The notes beneath the pieces were generated by a model. It was not told the DNA's origin and ran no database searches. It saw only the letters and a program-made list of their open reading frames with translations. From Arion vulgaris (taxonomy: Eukaryota; Mollusca; Gastropoda; Stylommatophora; Arionidae): DNA of 64,000 nucleotides. A program made the position numbers and the translations under genes. The stretch lies in the NCBI GenBank assembly GCA_020796225.1, contig CM036755.1:59532652-59596651 (forward strand), read 5' to 3'. This document shows, in pieces, positions 43,225 through 54,915 of the stretch (the stretch's first letter is position 1; each line of letters opens with the position of its first letter).

Positions 43225-43530
43225 TATGAGAATGTTATCTATCCATGTGTTCTTGGCCTGCCTCGTGCTCTGCGCGATGCGTGTCGATTATTGTAGGCAC
43301 GTGATGGTGGTAAATGTGGTTCCATTCTCCTTAGATGGCCGAACCACTTGATTCTTTGCTTTTCGATGTACTGTATGCATGGTATAGTACCAACGATGCT
43401 TCTGATATTCTCGTTTCTCACTCTATCTCTCCTTGTAACGTTGACAGATTTTCGTAAACGTCTCATTTGACATGTTGTAATTTTTCTTTCTTGTGTCTTA
43501 GTCAGGGTCATGTTTGGCACTGATAGCAGA
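43225..43530 (-). pseudogene. LINE RT C-terminal fragment
   Basis: The 93-codon minus frame reads MRRLRKSVNVTRRDRVRNENI, then YIEKQRIKWFGHLRRMEPH and ARGRPRTHG. This is the 'R.LR...G.TRRDR.RN..IR' and 'RIKWFGHL.RM' order of animal LINEs and matches the same region of the element at 47961-53330 (LRRMLGVTRRDRLRNEDIR). It is a fragment of that family. Confidence 0.85.
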
Positions 43531-43799
43531 GAGTTGGAATAAATATTTAGTTTATCAGTTGTCGTTTGACTACCATGTTAATGCTTGGATGCTTTAATAG
43601 TGGTGACAGTTGGTATGTCACTACATTTGCATTCTGGCATCTAGTCTCGATTTCTCTAATTACTATCCTTACAAAATATATTCAAAACAAAGTATCCAAA
43701 TCGAATGACACTGTGCTTTGAATTGATACACGGCTGTTATGTTGAGTTTGTGGAGATTATTATATATTTTTCTCACTGGCATCATCCAATATTGCAAAC

Positions 43800-43965
43800 T
43801 TAACCAAAAAAGGGTTTAAAACCGAAAGATTGACTTCATTGCACCGGGTTTTACCCACACGGCTTGGTCTCTCTCCGCAGAACTGGCACGCCACCTGCCG
43901 AGAGTATTGCACAAAGCACGAACTACGTAGTTCCACCAACTTAATAGTTCTTCGGAATAACCCTC
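43800..43965 (-). mobile_element. SINE family C, partial minus copy
   Basis: Minus-strand words: gtgcaatactctcggcaggt, 'ggcgtgccagttctgcgga', gagagaccaagccgtgtggg, taaaacccggtgcaatgaag. They follow in the same order as in the plus copy at 62480-62590. The tRNA-like head is missing. Confidence 0.7.
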
Positions 43966-43994
43966 TCATACGCCAGATCTGCAACCGTCATGCT

Positions 43995-44215
43995 CAAATC
44001 ATCAGTTACCTCTTGAATCCATCTTCTACGTAGTTTTCCTTTTACGAGATTCTTTCCTCCACAATTGTCTTCTCCAGCCCTTTGTGTCTGTTCATATACC
44101 TAAGATACTTCAATTTTATCATTCTTATTTGTTGCGTCAGCCATTTTGTTTCTAAATATTGAGATCTTTTACAAAACAGATATAGTTTTATCTTTTCTGT
44201 CCATGATACACGGAG
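43995..44215 (-). pseudogene. LINE C-terminal fragment, degenerate
   Basis: A minus frame reads 'IRMIKLKYLRYMNRHKGLEKTIVEE', resembling 'LKYFGHI.RH..LEKTI..G' of LINE proteins. It is followed by an 'EDGF' segment (usual RRRW.D) after decay. Confidence 0.5.
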
Positions 44216-45504
44216 TACATATTAAGTTACAATATCAATGTATTAGAATAAATCAGATCATTGATAGATCATGAGAACAGTATTCGTTCTTTGAAGAGAA
44301 ACTTATATGCCACTCATTGAAGGTTACATCTCGTGAGGGTAGGTCTCCCAAAAAGTCGACTCAGATAGTTATTTGTTTAAAGAGATGAGTTTAGAGATAA
44401 AGCCGACAGGTTCTGCAGTGATCAAGCAAAGAATGCTATAAGGGAGCAATAGAATGGATCAAAAGACAGTACTCACGGAAGTACTGTGACAAAAGAATGA
44501 AATGTTCTGTTATTCATTAATACTTTCTTCCCCTCCATAATATTCTTGTTAACGTTAATGCCAGGTGGAGTAACTTGAGGCGACATACATGTATTACTCT
44601 ACACGGGCTTTATCTCCGCAGCAGCAACCACCTCAAACACTACCTGCTGATTGTCCCCAGGTGACAATATTTTTCATATCGTTTCACTCTACCACGATGA
44701 CGACAATGTCCGGGCCAAATACCTATTGCACTTATTCGGTCTAGTATCAATGACTTTCCGCATGCCATTATTTAGAAAATACAGCCCGCATGCCACAATT
44801 GAGAAAATACAGCAATGTCCACTTTCGTTTTTTCTCTCGATAGATAACCTCGTACATTAGACAAGTTTATAAGTGATCCGTCCTCTAATTTAGCAGTTAT
44901 CTCAATGTTCCTTCCATTTCTTTACAACGATATTTGTAATTATCATTTCTTATTTCTCTATCCCGTAGAGATCATAGTGTGTGTGTCGTCGTTAAAACCT
45001 CGTTTGTATCAGGCTGTTATTACTTTCTTTTCTATTTCAACATAAATGTAGTAGTAAGTATTATTTATTTCCACACTGTGTATACTTATACTTGACATCG
45101 GTACTGTTGAAGCTAATTTATCTGTCCTTTCATTTCTCTTCATTTCTTCATGAACAGTGCTGTAGAGATAAGACTATTTCTAAAGTATATCAGAATTGTT
45201 GAACAATGTTTACCCATTCAGTTCGTAGCTTGCCTGTATCGATGTAAAACACATTGTAGATTTTACTTCTTCTTTCTTTGGGTACGTTTTATGTCGGCAT
45301 GTTTTCTTAGTCTGGCTTCATCAGTTCTCCAACTAGTTTGCAGAGACTATTTATAGCTGAACCAGTCAGTGGTAAGATTCACGTCGTATGTATTCATGTC
45401 AAGTACCTTGAAATCAGGTAACCTGACAAGTGTCTAGTCTAGTGTATAACAGAACACTCTAGAATATAACAACATTAAATGATAGCGGGTTCTGGGTGAC
45501 ATGT
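44216..45504. other. Intergenic; nothing recognised
   Basis: About 1.3 kb of apparently unique DNA. Short frames (44651-44860, 45150-45356) show no family features. Confidence 0.4.
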
Positions 45505-45517
45505 CTAATTTACAAGA

Positions 45518-46829
45518 ATCGAAATAGGGGGAAGACTGCAGTAAAACTTGGTAAATAGCGACACACGTACAAACAAAGTACTATAGTTTTACAAAATACA
45601 GAAACAGTGACAATAAACAGCAACTACAAGCCTACTGATGCACATAGTTTTCTTCTTTATACCTCTTCCCATTCCCAGGCTTGACGTGACTCTTTACCAT
45701 TCTCTCAACTCTTGCGCCTTCGTCGCCTCTGTAGCGAGGACGATGCTTTTCTCGATATGGGCTCACGAGATGCTTGATTTCTTTCGTAAGCGCTTATACC
45801 CAGATAAGGTGCTTGCTTCTGCTATGCGGCGCGTTCAGCAAATTTCTCGCCAGGAGGCTCTCTCTAACCAGCATAGAACATCCAATTCTGACAGGGTGAA
45901 ACTTGTCTTAACTTTCCACCCTCATAGTTCCCTTGTGAAGAAAGTCTTATTCCGTCATCTCTCCATTCTTCAGTCTGATCCTGAGACACGTTCAATCTTC
46001 CAACACTATCCTTTGGTGGCGTACAGACGGGACAGAAGCCTTAAGGATATGTTGGTTCACAGTCGCCTCAAGCCTAATATCCAGAGTCATTTTGGCACCA
46101 TCCAGTGTGGCCGTCGGCGCTGCAACACGTGTGCTTATGTAATACAGACCCGCACTGTGTCTTTTCCAAAAGCCACGTTCGTTATTGAAGATAGTTTCAC
46201 GTGCGAGTTCCGTAATATTATCTATGCCATTATCTGTAAGCGGTGCAACAAGGCCTATATTGGGAAACCGGCAGGAGACTCAGTGACCGATTCGCCCAAC
46301 ACTTGCGCGATATACGCCAATGCTCTGTGACCCTGTAGCTACCCATTTCAATGATACTGGCCATTCAGGAGCTTGCGATGTCCAGGTCACAGCCATCCGA
46401 TCATGTTCCTCTGATGATCGTAGTCGATTTGCTCTGGAGAACCGTTTTATTTCGTTATATGGTACCTTGCGGGCTCTTGGACTCAACGCATTACATTCCT
46501 ATGCTTCTTAGTACTTTCTCATCTCATGCCTTGTAATCTATATGTGTATTTGCTTCATATATATAATTTGTATTTTCACTTGATTGTATATTGTTTCTTC
46601 TTTTCCACTTATTGATTTGTGTTGCACTCATTTCGTTATTCGTTTTTATTCCCAGTTCATTAGATACATTTGCATTTTTCCGTTATCGTCCATTTGTAAG
46701 TGTTCTCTATAATTCGTCACTCATGTTGTGTCGTTTGCTTGATAAAGGCCTTTTGGTCGAAACGTTGCTGTTTATTGTCACTGTTTCTGTATTTTGTAAA
46801 ACTATAGTACTTTGTTTGTACGTGTTTCG
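45518..46829 (+). mobile_element. Penelope-like element with 5' inversion (PLE4)
   Basis: Bounded by a 13-bp target duplication, ctaatttacaaga (45505-45517 and 46830-46842). The first about 108 bp (45518-45625) are the element's tail/leader junction in minus orientation. The plus-strand body then starts abruptly inside the RT thumb (YKPTDAHSFLLYTS.. region) and runs through GIY-YIG to the 3' tail. The hairpin motif is at 46737-46770. A 5'-truncated, 5'-inverted structure is common for PLE insertions. Confidence 0.88.
45626..46511 (+). pseudogene. PLE4 RT thumb and GIY-YIG remnant
   Basis: The 230-codon frame contains QISRQEALSNQHRTSNSDRV, HPHSSLVKKVLFRHL, CGRRRCNTCAYVIQ and NIIYAIICKRCNKAYIG, after which a frameshift (gggaaaccg) breaks the Arg helix. 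A second frame (46320-46511) carries VATHFNDTGHSGACDVQVTA and the C-terminus. RT catalytic motifs are absent by truncation. Confidence 0.85.
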
Positions 46830-46869
46830 CTAATTTACAAGACATCATATAAAAACATATTGTTTTAAC

Positions 46870-47215
46870 TTTCATTCATCACCTTTCAACTCCCATCGGA
46901 GCACAGGTCTTCAATAAACTTCTTCCATCTCTTCCTCTCTCTTGCCATCCCTTCCAATTCTTTCCATGTTTTGCCTATCCTCTTTATATCCGCCTCCAGC
47001 TCTCTTCTCTAGGTCTGCCTAGGCCTTCCCTACTACTCTTTCCTGCGGGTTCCAAAACAATGCCTGTCTTGCGATGCTTCCGGTCGGTCTTCTCAATGTA
47101 TATACTATCCATCTCCAGCGTCTCTTCCTGAGCTCTTCTCCACTGGTATCTGCTTTGTTCTCTCCCTGAGTTCCTCGTTTGTAATTTTATCATACCAAAC
47201 TATCTTAACCAAACT
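46870..47215 (-). pseudogene. LINE C-terminal fragment
   Basis: Minus-strand words: [33 protein letters not shown], then in the next frame 'IGKTWKELEGMARERKRWKKFIE'. This is the familiar closing block of LINE proteins ('GRP..SWRR....I.....TW.E....A..R..WR..V'). Its last codons parallel those of the fragment at 21700-22570. Confidence 0.75.
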
Positions 47216-47235
47216 GTTTTAACTTTACTCACTAC

Positions 47236-47297
<62 letters not shown>
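47236..47297. repeat. (ta)n microsatellite
   Basis: Almost pure ta repeat of about 60 bp, directly 5' of the outer LINE of the nest. Confidence 0.95.
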
Positions 47298-47300
<3 letters not shown>

Positions 47301-48204
47301 TGCATGAAATTTAGACTGTTCACAGTCAACTCGGGTGTGAAGCAGGGCTGCGTTATGTCAACAATGCTTGTTTGATAGCTATAGACTGGATCATGCGCAA
47401 ATGCACACAAGATGATCAACTAGACATCAAATAGCTTAATAACAGCAGACTATTTGATCTTGACTTTGCTGATGACGTGGCCATATTGAATTCAACCACA
47501 CAAGCAACCCACAAACTAACGAGCAATCTTTGCACACTTGCAGAACAGGTTGGTCTCCAGATTAATTCTGCCAAGACCAAAAGTATTGACCTCACAGACA
47601 GACAACATCGTAATAAATGGCCAAACACTGGAGAAAGTTGAACATTTTACATATTTGGGTAGTAAAGTGTCAAACAACGGAGACACGATGAAAGAAATAA
47701 ACTCTTGTATTGCTATAGCAGCTAGTGCCTTCACTAAATTAACGAATATCTGGCAATCTCAAGACCTTAGTATATGTACAAAAGTTAATTATTTAGGTCA
47801 TGTGTGATTCATGTACTGACCTACAGTTGGGAAAGTTGGAAATCAACAAAGAAAATTGATAAGAAACTGGATAGCTTTGAGAATAAATGTCTTCGAAAAT
47901 TATTAAAAGTAAAAGGGAGTGATTTCGTTTCTAACATCACAGCGAGAGATAGAACACACCTTTCTTTCTTTCTTTCTCGAATCCTGTCAGCGTCAGGTCA
48001 GGAAGAGATTTCTAAAACGGCCCTAGTATGCGCTTCGTAGATAGTCTCTTTCGTCGCCTCTGTTATCTCTGAGGTCCATCTTTGCGTGGCCAGCCTTTTG
48101 CTTTGTACCCATTGTATCGGAGCAGCATTGCTCTTTGGGGTGCACTGTCTGATGGTAATCTGCTTACGTGACCGAACCATTTAATTTGTTGTTTCTGATG
48201 AAGT

Positions 48205-49633
48205 CTAGTACTGATGTTGTACCCACTTTTTCCTGATGTCTTCATTTCTCAACCGGTCTCTTCTTGTTACACCCAGCATTCTGCGTAGACTCTTCATCTC
48301 TGTTGTGACTAGTTTTCTTCTATCGTTTGTTGTCAGCGTCCAGGTTTGGCACTGGTAACATAATGTGGGAGAAAGATTGTGTTGAACATTGCTCTTTTTG
48401 TGTTCATGGTGACGTGTTTGCATCTTACAATTTGCTCCATTTGCCCTATCATTTGATTTGCTTTGTTGCATCTGTGTTGAATTTCATTAGTTATTCTTCC
48501 ATTTGCTGAAGAAATGCTCCCCAGATATGTGAAATCTTTTACTTGATGTAGTAGGTGATTATCGATGGAAATATTGGTAGTGCTTTCCTCTCTGGCGAAT
48601 GTCATTACTTCTGTTTTGCCGATGTTAATTCTCATGTTGTATTCGTTACATGCTAACTGAGTCTGTTGATGTGTTGTTGTAGCTGTTCTTCTGTTGTTGA
48701 TATGATTGCCTTATCGTCTGCAAAAAGAAATGAGTTCTCCGAGGTTGTTTCCTTCGCTGGTGTTAGCTATTTTACAGATGTGGTCAATATACGTGATGAA
48801 TAGCAGCGGGGATAGTACGCAACCTTGTCTTACTCCTGACCCTACGTGAAACTTTTCTGATAATCCTGTATTTGTTCTAATCGTACATTGGCTGTCAGTA
48901 TAAATGTTCTTGCAAAGGTTGATTAGGTGTTCATTAACCCCATAGGTTGTTAGTATTTTCCACAACTTGTGCCTATCTACGCGGACGAACGTTTTTTCCT
49001 GATCTACAAATGCAACGTGTAGATGTTTGTCGGATTCGACAGTCCTTTCTACTAACTGTCTGAGGGCGAATATTGCGTCTGTACAGCTTTTGTTCTTCCT
49101 GAATCCCATTTGGGAGTCATTAAGCTGTGGCTCGATGATGTGGCGAGTCTTTTCTCAAGTATTTTGCAGAATATTTTCCAAGTGTGGCTCAGTAGCGCTA
49201 TTCCTCTATACTTTGTACAGTCTCTCATGCTACCTTTCTTCTTCCAGATGGGAACATTTGTAGCATTCCTCCAATCTTCTGGTGTTTCTTGTGTGATCCA
49301 GACGTGGTTAAATAGTCTATGGAGCCAGCTGATTCCTACCTCTTTAGTTGCTTTGATTAGGTCGGCCGGGATATTGTTTGGGCCTGGTGTTTTATTAGGT
49401 GGGGCTATATTTACAGCATTTCTAATCTCTGATAGTGTTATGCTTGGTTCTACTTCTAAAGTTACATTTACTGTGTGTTCTTGAGTGTTCAGTTGGTCCT
49501 CTTGTTGTAGGTTGAGAAGTTCACTAAAGTATTGTCGCCATCTGTTCATTATCATTTTTGGATCATTAAGAGCTTGGCCGTTTTCATCGTTAATAATTTC
49601 AGTTGGGTCATATTGTTCTTGTCTTTCCCGCAT
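48205..49633 (-). pseudogene. LINE reverse transcriptase of the inner element
   Basis: Minus-strand segments: 49633-49052 has NKTPGPNNIPADLIK and CTKYRGIALLSHTWKIFCKIL (RT fingers). 49109-48711 has MGFRKNKSCTDAIFALRQL, AFVDQEKTF (motif A Asp kept, the usual AFD changed) and VGSGVRQGCVLSPLLF. The FADD box follows in another frame at about 48720. 48635-48205 has DNHLLHQVKDFTYLGSISS and LRRMLGVTRRDRLRNEDIR. At least three frameshifts are present. Confidence 0.88.
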
Positions 49634-49754
49634 AGCTTTAATTTTCTTGTAGAAATGTCTTGTTGAATTTTTGTAGTCTGAATTTAATGTTTCGCCATAA
49701 TCTTGCCATGCTTGTATTTTAGACTTCTTTATTATCTCCTTGGCTTGTTTTCTA

Positions 49755-51941
49755 TAGTCTGTCCATTAATTCGTGAGCACGTTTGAAATTGATTTTCTCG
49801 AATACTACCTGTTGGATCTCAGTGATTTTTGCATGCAGCCTTAGAATATCCATGACGCTAAAATAAAGCTAACCAGTAGTCCATAGATGCTACGGATTTT
49901 GCACATCGGCGAATTCCTTTGATCTTTTATGACAATTGCAAATACGGGGGCTCAAATTTTAGATTTTACAGTATCCCTAGAATTTGTCCATGTCAATTCT
50001 ATTCATAGGTGTATCTCCATATTAACTTGATAGGTCAAGTAATTAAGTGTGTTGCCCTTTATGTGCAATCGTGAACTTGGATACAATATGCAACAGTTAG
50101 TCCTCCCCTTCGGTCACCATTAGACCCCAGGGTGTCTTAACTTCACCACAAATTGTATGATGGTAGACGCATTTGGATATGGAAATGTATACGTTGCTAT
50201 TTCTCAGTCTGTAATAAAAATATGGGTTGTATCATCCCAAATCTGACGATTCCATGAGGTTGATAATTGTTACTGGCTGGACAAATTGTAATCCATCTCG
50301 GTGCCAGTACTCGTCTTCCTCTCGGAGCACATGTTCAACACACTTCTTCCAGAACTGCATGTCTATCATTCAGAAGGACTCATGTGTCAGAACTTCAACA
50401 TCACACATTTTAAACGTCCTATTCTGTTCGGCAACTTGCCCTTTACTTTAGCCCAGACAAGCTCTATCGGATTGAGGTGAGCATGATATGGAGGTAGTCG
50501 CAAAGACGTGTGGCCGTATTCCGCAATGATTTTGTCAATATGAAACACCTTTGTCTTATTTGTCATCCTCACCAGGTGCAACAACTCGGGTTTCAAATAT
50601 GTATCATCGAAGCTGACATTTTCCTTAGCAAGCCAAGTCCTAATTTGATCTTTTGTATTTGATGCAGTTGGTACTTTGTCTTCCGCTGATACTGCGTTGT
50701 GATATGATGCATTATCCATTACCAAGCATCATGGTCTGTTTAGAATTGGAAGTAGATCTTTCTCCATCCAGTGCCTGAAAATATGTCCATTCATTTCTGT
50801 GTGGTAGTCCTTACCGTCGGTACTTTTTTATTGGAAAATAAGTCCAGCGTCATGGACAAGACCTTCTTCACTACTTCCTGCATGTGTTAGTATAATACGC
50901 TGGCCTTTGCTGCTTGGTATTTTTCTTTCTGTTCACCGTCTACTGATTGCCATTCTTTAGCATTGGTGTGGTGAGCATTGGCCCAGGATTCGTCCAAATA
51001 TACAATATCATAGCCTTGCCTCCGCCGCTCACGGATCTGCCTCAGGTATTTACTTCGGACAGCAATTAAATGTGGCTTTTCACAAATAATATTCCTGCCG
51101 CCTATAGTTTTTCTGAAGGTGAAGCGGCGGCTCTTACAATTTTCCATAGAGTACTTTTAGAAATGTCTATGCTGCAATCTGATTGCAGTTTTAATTTCAG
51201 TTTCCTGAGAGTAACAAGTTGATTTGTCGCAAACATTTTCAAGAGCTCCCGTCTTATGACATCTATGTCAAAGTCGTCAATTGTTCTTTTCCTTCCTTGC
51301 TTGACATTAGTGCACTTTGTGTCCTGTTTAATCCATCGGGAAAAGGATTCTCTATTCAGACCAATCGCCAGTTGCGTTCGTTTCTCAGGGTTATGAATAT
51401 CGCAATATAGATGACCTCTCTTAGATTCCCTACGGAAGTGTTGGTATAGTAAAACTGTAACCTTCTGCATTGTTATAAATGTGCACTTCAGACTCATTAT
51501 GAATGTGATATCAATGTCAGTTTTGATAAGCCAACAAATATGATACAATAGCTTCATACAAATAGCGAGATACGCCTATAACTATAAAACGGTATCCCAA
51601 TTATAACGTCATATGCTTTCCGCTTTCAAAGTCGACTAGGTTAGGTGCACGGGATTTCGTGAAATTGTTGTATACTCACGATATTTCTATGTTACCATAA
51701 TGTATTTTTAGAACAACGCGTCTGTGTACCGTAAATCTGTTACTATTGTGTACAATCCGGTGAGGTTGATTTTAATATAACCTGAAGAAGAAATATTTCA
51801 AACTACATCAAATTTTCTTGGAAAAAATATTTCTCTAGCGTCATGGATATTCTAAGGCTGCTTGCAAAAATCACTGAGATCCAACCGGTAGTTTTCGAGA
51901 AAATCAATTTCAAACGTGCTCACGAATTAATGGACAGACTT
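49755..51941 (-). mobile_element. DD83E transposon copy C, inside the inner LINE
   Basis: Terminus tagtctgtccattaattcg at 49755, and the complementary terminus cgaattaatggacagact at 51924-51940. Symmetry again extends about 110 bp. It separates the LINE endonuclease (51958 onward) from its RT (before 49753). The right junction has an odd run of about 18 t between the terminus and the resumed LINE sequence. The transposase is on the minus strand. Confidence 0.9.
50387..51557 (-). pseudogene. DD83E transposase, copy C (frameshifted)
   Basis: The N-terminal 151-codon frame (51557-51102) is the best-preserved start among the three copies: QHFRRESKRGHLYCDIHNPE, then RESFSRWIKQDTKCTN, IDDFDIDVIRRELLKMFATN and QLVTLRKLKLKLQSDCSIDIS, a likely helix-turn-helix region. 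51147-50887 holds YLDESWANAHHTN (first Asp). 50725-50387 holds VMDNASYHN and LNPIELVWAKVKG. Breaks near 51120, 50900-50830 (t-run) and 50440 (one base lost in tgccctttac) prevent a full product. Confidence 0.85.
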
Positions 51942-51955
51942 TTTTTTTTTTTTTT

Positions 51956-53208
51956 TTATAGCTGTTCTATACTCAGTGAGGTCGTTTTGATGTTTGTTTT
52001 TTCCCATAAGTTGTATCTGTGTTTTTTCTCCGTTACCGCTAGTTTTACTTCGTCATTCCACCAAGTTGTGATTTTTGGTCGGGTACATCTGTATTTTACT
52101 GTTCCGTATGTTTCTTTGGCTGCTTCTAATAGAGATCTCTTAAATACTGTCCATTCTTCTTCTACTGACTTGCTTTCTTTAGTTAGTTTAGTAAAATTAT
52201 CTGTGACTGTTTGAAGATATGACTCTTGTGTGTTGACATCTGTTAATTTATTGATTTTGATTATTTCTTTTGTAGTCGTGTGTTGCCCTCTGGTACTCTT
52301 CTTGTGTGTTCTGATAGTCATAACTACCGCTTTGTGGTCCGTGTCTATACATAAATTTGATATAGCCCTAGCGTCTATCACTGACCTTCTTTTTGATCTT
52401 TTGACTAGAATAAAATCTATTTGGCTCTTGCAGTCTAAGTTGTTCCATTTGTACCAGTTATAAATGTGTGATTGCCGGTGTTGAAATTGTGTGTTGGTAA
52501 TAATTAGGTCATGCTGGTTACACAATTCCAGAAGTCTTATGCCGTTTCCATTTCTCTGACTAGTGTTGTCTCCGAAGTGTCCTAGATATGACTCAACTCC
52601 TGTCCTATCAGAACCTAAATGTGCATTAAAATCACCCAATAGAAAGTAGTCTCCCCTGATTTGATTCTATTTATAGTATCGCTAATGACGTCATAAAATT
52701 CATCGCATTCTTCTATATTGTCAGCACTATTACACGGCGCGTAAATTTGAATGTAGGTCGTGTCCATGTCGTTCTCCCGTATTGTGATTGTCATTATTCT
52801 TTCTGAGATGTAACCTATGTGTAGTATTGACTTAGCTAGATCTGGATCAACGATGAATCCGACGTCATGTTTAGCTCTTGCATTGATTTCTACACCTGAG
52901 TGTGCGTATGTGTAATCTAGATGTAACTTCTTGCAGCCTTGTCCTTTGGTGCGTGTGTCTGCTAGTCCTAATATTGCTATTTTACGTTTTTTCATTTGTT
53001 CTACGATGTCTTGAAATTTTCCTCGTGCTCCACAGATATTAATAGTGCATATCTTGATGTTATTTCTTGGTTTCCCCACTGTGTCCCTGCTTACCGTTTT
53101 TCGAAATCTCTTCATAATTCTATGAGCACAAATTAGATTATACCACTGTCGGCTTGCTAGGTCTGTCCCAGTGGCTTCATAATTCCTCAGATGGGTCATA
53201 CGGTGCAC
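51956..53208 (-). pseudogene. LINE apurinic-type endonuclease of the inner element
   Basis: Endonuclease/exonuclease/phosphatase fold typical of RTE-like LINEs; it would nick target DNA. 53208-52615 shows ICTINICGARGKFQDIVEQM, IAILGLADTRTKGQG and IQIYAPCN. After a 1-base shift near 52640, 52639-51956 shows MGDFNAHLGSDRTGVESY, NGNGIRLLELCNQHDLIITN, SQIDFILVKRSKRR and IDTDHKAVVMTI. The GDFNAH, D-F-I-L and DH residues are catalytic in the family and are present. Confidence 0.88.
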
Positions 53209-53614
53209 TAGACTATCACATTCAGGCTAGAATACACAATTTCCATCCAAAGAAAACTGAAAATCGACTTCGGTTAGAGGCCGGCAGAAATTCACAACCA
53301 GCTTGCCGCGCCATCTTGACCGGAAGCATTGATAGAACACACCAACAACCCGTATCACATATTATAAGGAAACGAAAGGTGGAAATATTTAGGTCATGTT
53401 CTTAAATCAGACGAAAAGAGACTAAATCGACAAGTCCTTATGTGGTCACCAGTTGAGAAATGAAAACGGGGAAGACCTAAGACCACTCTTCGAAGAATAA
53501 TCCTACAAAAAAGTAAACTATTGGGATGTAAAACCATACGAAATCTCCAAGTGGTAGCAAACGAACTGCACCTCATGGAGCTCTAAAACCTCTGCCTTTG
53601 GTACGAAAGGAACA

Positions 53615-53631
<17 letters not shown>

Positions 53632-53682
<51 letters not shown>
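53632..53682. repeat. (ta)n microsatellite at the 3' end of the outer LINE
   Basis: About 50 bp of ta repeat immediately after the (aact)n LINE tail. Confidence 0.95.
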
Positions 53683-53685
<3 letters not shown>

Positions 53686-54429
53686 GATAGATGAAAGAAC
53701 AAAGACAAGTCAACGATATGAAGTATTGCATATTTTATTATTAGTAGATTCTCAGTTAGATCACATAAGATGTCTCATATAGCTGGTGTACTGTGTTGTT
53801 TCTTGTCAGACAGTTACATTAGCTGTATCAAACAAACATCATCTCTCTGATCTCTACGTCTCTGTGCAACTTCTAATGACAGAAATAAAACTTCTCTTAG
53901 ACAAATGTGGACATTGATATTCAGATAACAAGTCTATGGTTGATACATCATCATCAAGGTGCGTATCCTTTATATTCAGTATATATATATATATATGGAA
54001 CTGCAGTAAAACTATTTGATTGGCAAAACACGTAATTACAAAGTACTGTAGTTTTACAAATTACAAAAACAATGACAAAATACAGCAACGTTTCGACCAA
54101 CAAGGCCTTTATCACAAACGAACAAACAGGAGTGACAAATTAAAATGAAACACAAATGGACGACCAAATACAAACGTATCTAAGGAAAATCTGGAATAAA
54201 ACGAATAACGAAATAAATGTAACACAAAAACACACATAAAAACTAGAAATAGAAAGGAAAAGAAACAATGAAACATCTAGTAAATATATAACTTGAATAC
54301 ATGCAACATATACCCATATAGATTACAAAGCAGGGGAAGAGAAAGTACTAAGAAGCATAAGAATGGAATATAACATGAATACATGCAACATATACCCATA
54401 TAGATTACAAAGCATGGGAAGAGAAAGTA

Positions 54430-54894
54430 CTAAGAAGCATAAGAATGTAATACGTTGAGCCCGCGTGGTCGCAAGGTACCATACAAAGAAATCAACCGAT
54501 TCTCCAGAGCAAATCGACTTCGATCATCCGAGGAACATGATCGGATGGCTGTGACCTGGACATCGTGAGCACCTAAATGGCCAGTATCATTGAAATGGGT
54601 GGCTACAGGGGTCACAGAGCATTGGCGTATGTCGCGTGGGTGTTGGGCGAATCGGTCACTGAGCCTCTTGCCTGTCTCACCGATATAAGCCTTGTTACAC
54701 CGCTTACAGATAATGGCATAGATAAGATTACGGGACTCGCATGTGAACCCATCGTCAATAAGAAACGTACCTAAAGGAAAAGATACAGTACGCATCTGTA
54801 TCACATAAGCACACGTGTTGCAACGCCGACGACCACACTGGACAGTGCCAAAATGAGTCTGTATATTGGACTTAAGGCGACTGTGTACCAACAT
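54430..54894 (-). pseudogene. GIY-YIG endonuclease of PLE5, intact-looking domain
   Basis: The 154-codon minus frame is uninterrupted. It has CGRRRCNTCAYVIQ, NLIYAIICKRCNKAYIGETG, KRLSDRFAQHPRDIRQCSV, VATHFNDTGHLGAHDVQVTA and the SSDDRSRFALENRL..YGTLRPRGLNVLHSYAS end. GIY-like Tyr, YIG, Arg and paired Cys/His are all present. It is the best endonuclease domain in the window, but a stop (tcagtaaga near 54918) separates it from the RT. Confidence 0.8.
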
Positions 54895-54915
54895 ATCCTT
54901 AAGACTTCTGTCCCG

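Larger units (their letters stand above)
47961..53330 (-). mobile_element. Inner, near-full-length EN/RT LINE (RTE-like), minus strand
   Basis: The insertion is flanked by gatagaacacacc (47948-47960 and 53331-53343). It ends on its 3' side in an (aaag)n tail (plus strand tttctttctttctttct at 47961) and starts near 53330. Without the embedded DD83E element it measures about 3.17 kb, the size usual for full-length RTE-type LINEs. Endonuclease and RT are both present, each frameshifted. Confidence 0.88.
47300..53640 (+). mobile_element. Outer LINE of a three-level nest (plus strand, 5'-truncated)
   Basis: Two pieces belong together: 47300-47960 and 53344-53640. Piece one has a KQGCV motif (47340), DLDFADDVAILNS (motif C, FADD), INSAKTKSI, FTYLGSKVSNNGD and a 'SFENKCLRKLL' box. 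Piece two continues with a 'YLGHVLKSDEKRLNRQ' segment and RGRPKTTLRR, ending in an (aact)n tail at 53613-53632. The break at 47960/53344 is a 13-bp duplication around the inner LINE. Frame changes near 47640 and 47810 show it is dead. Confidence 0.85.
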
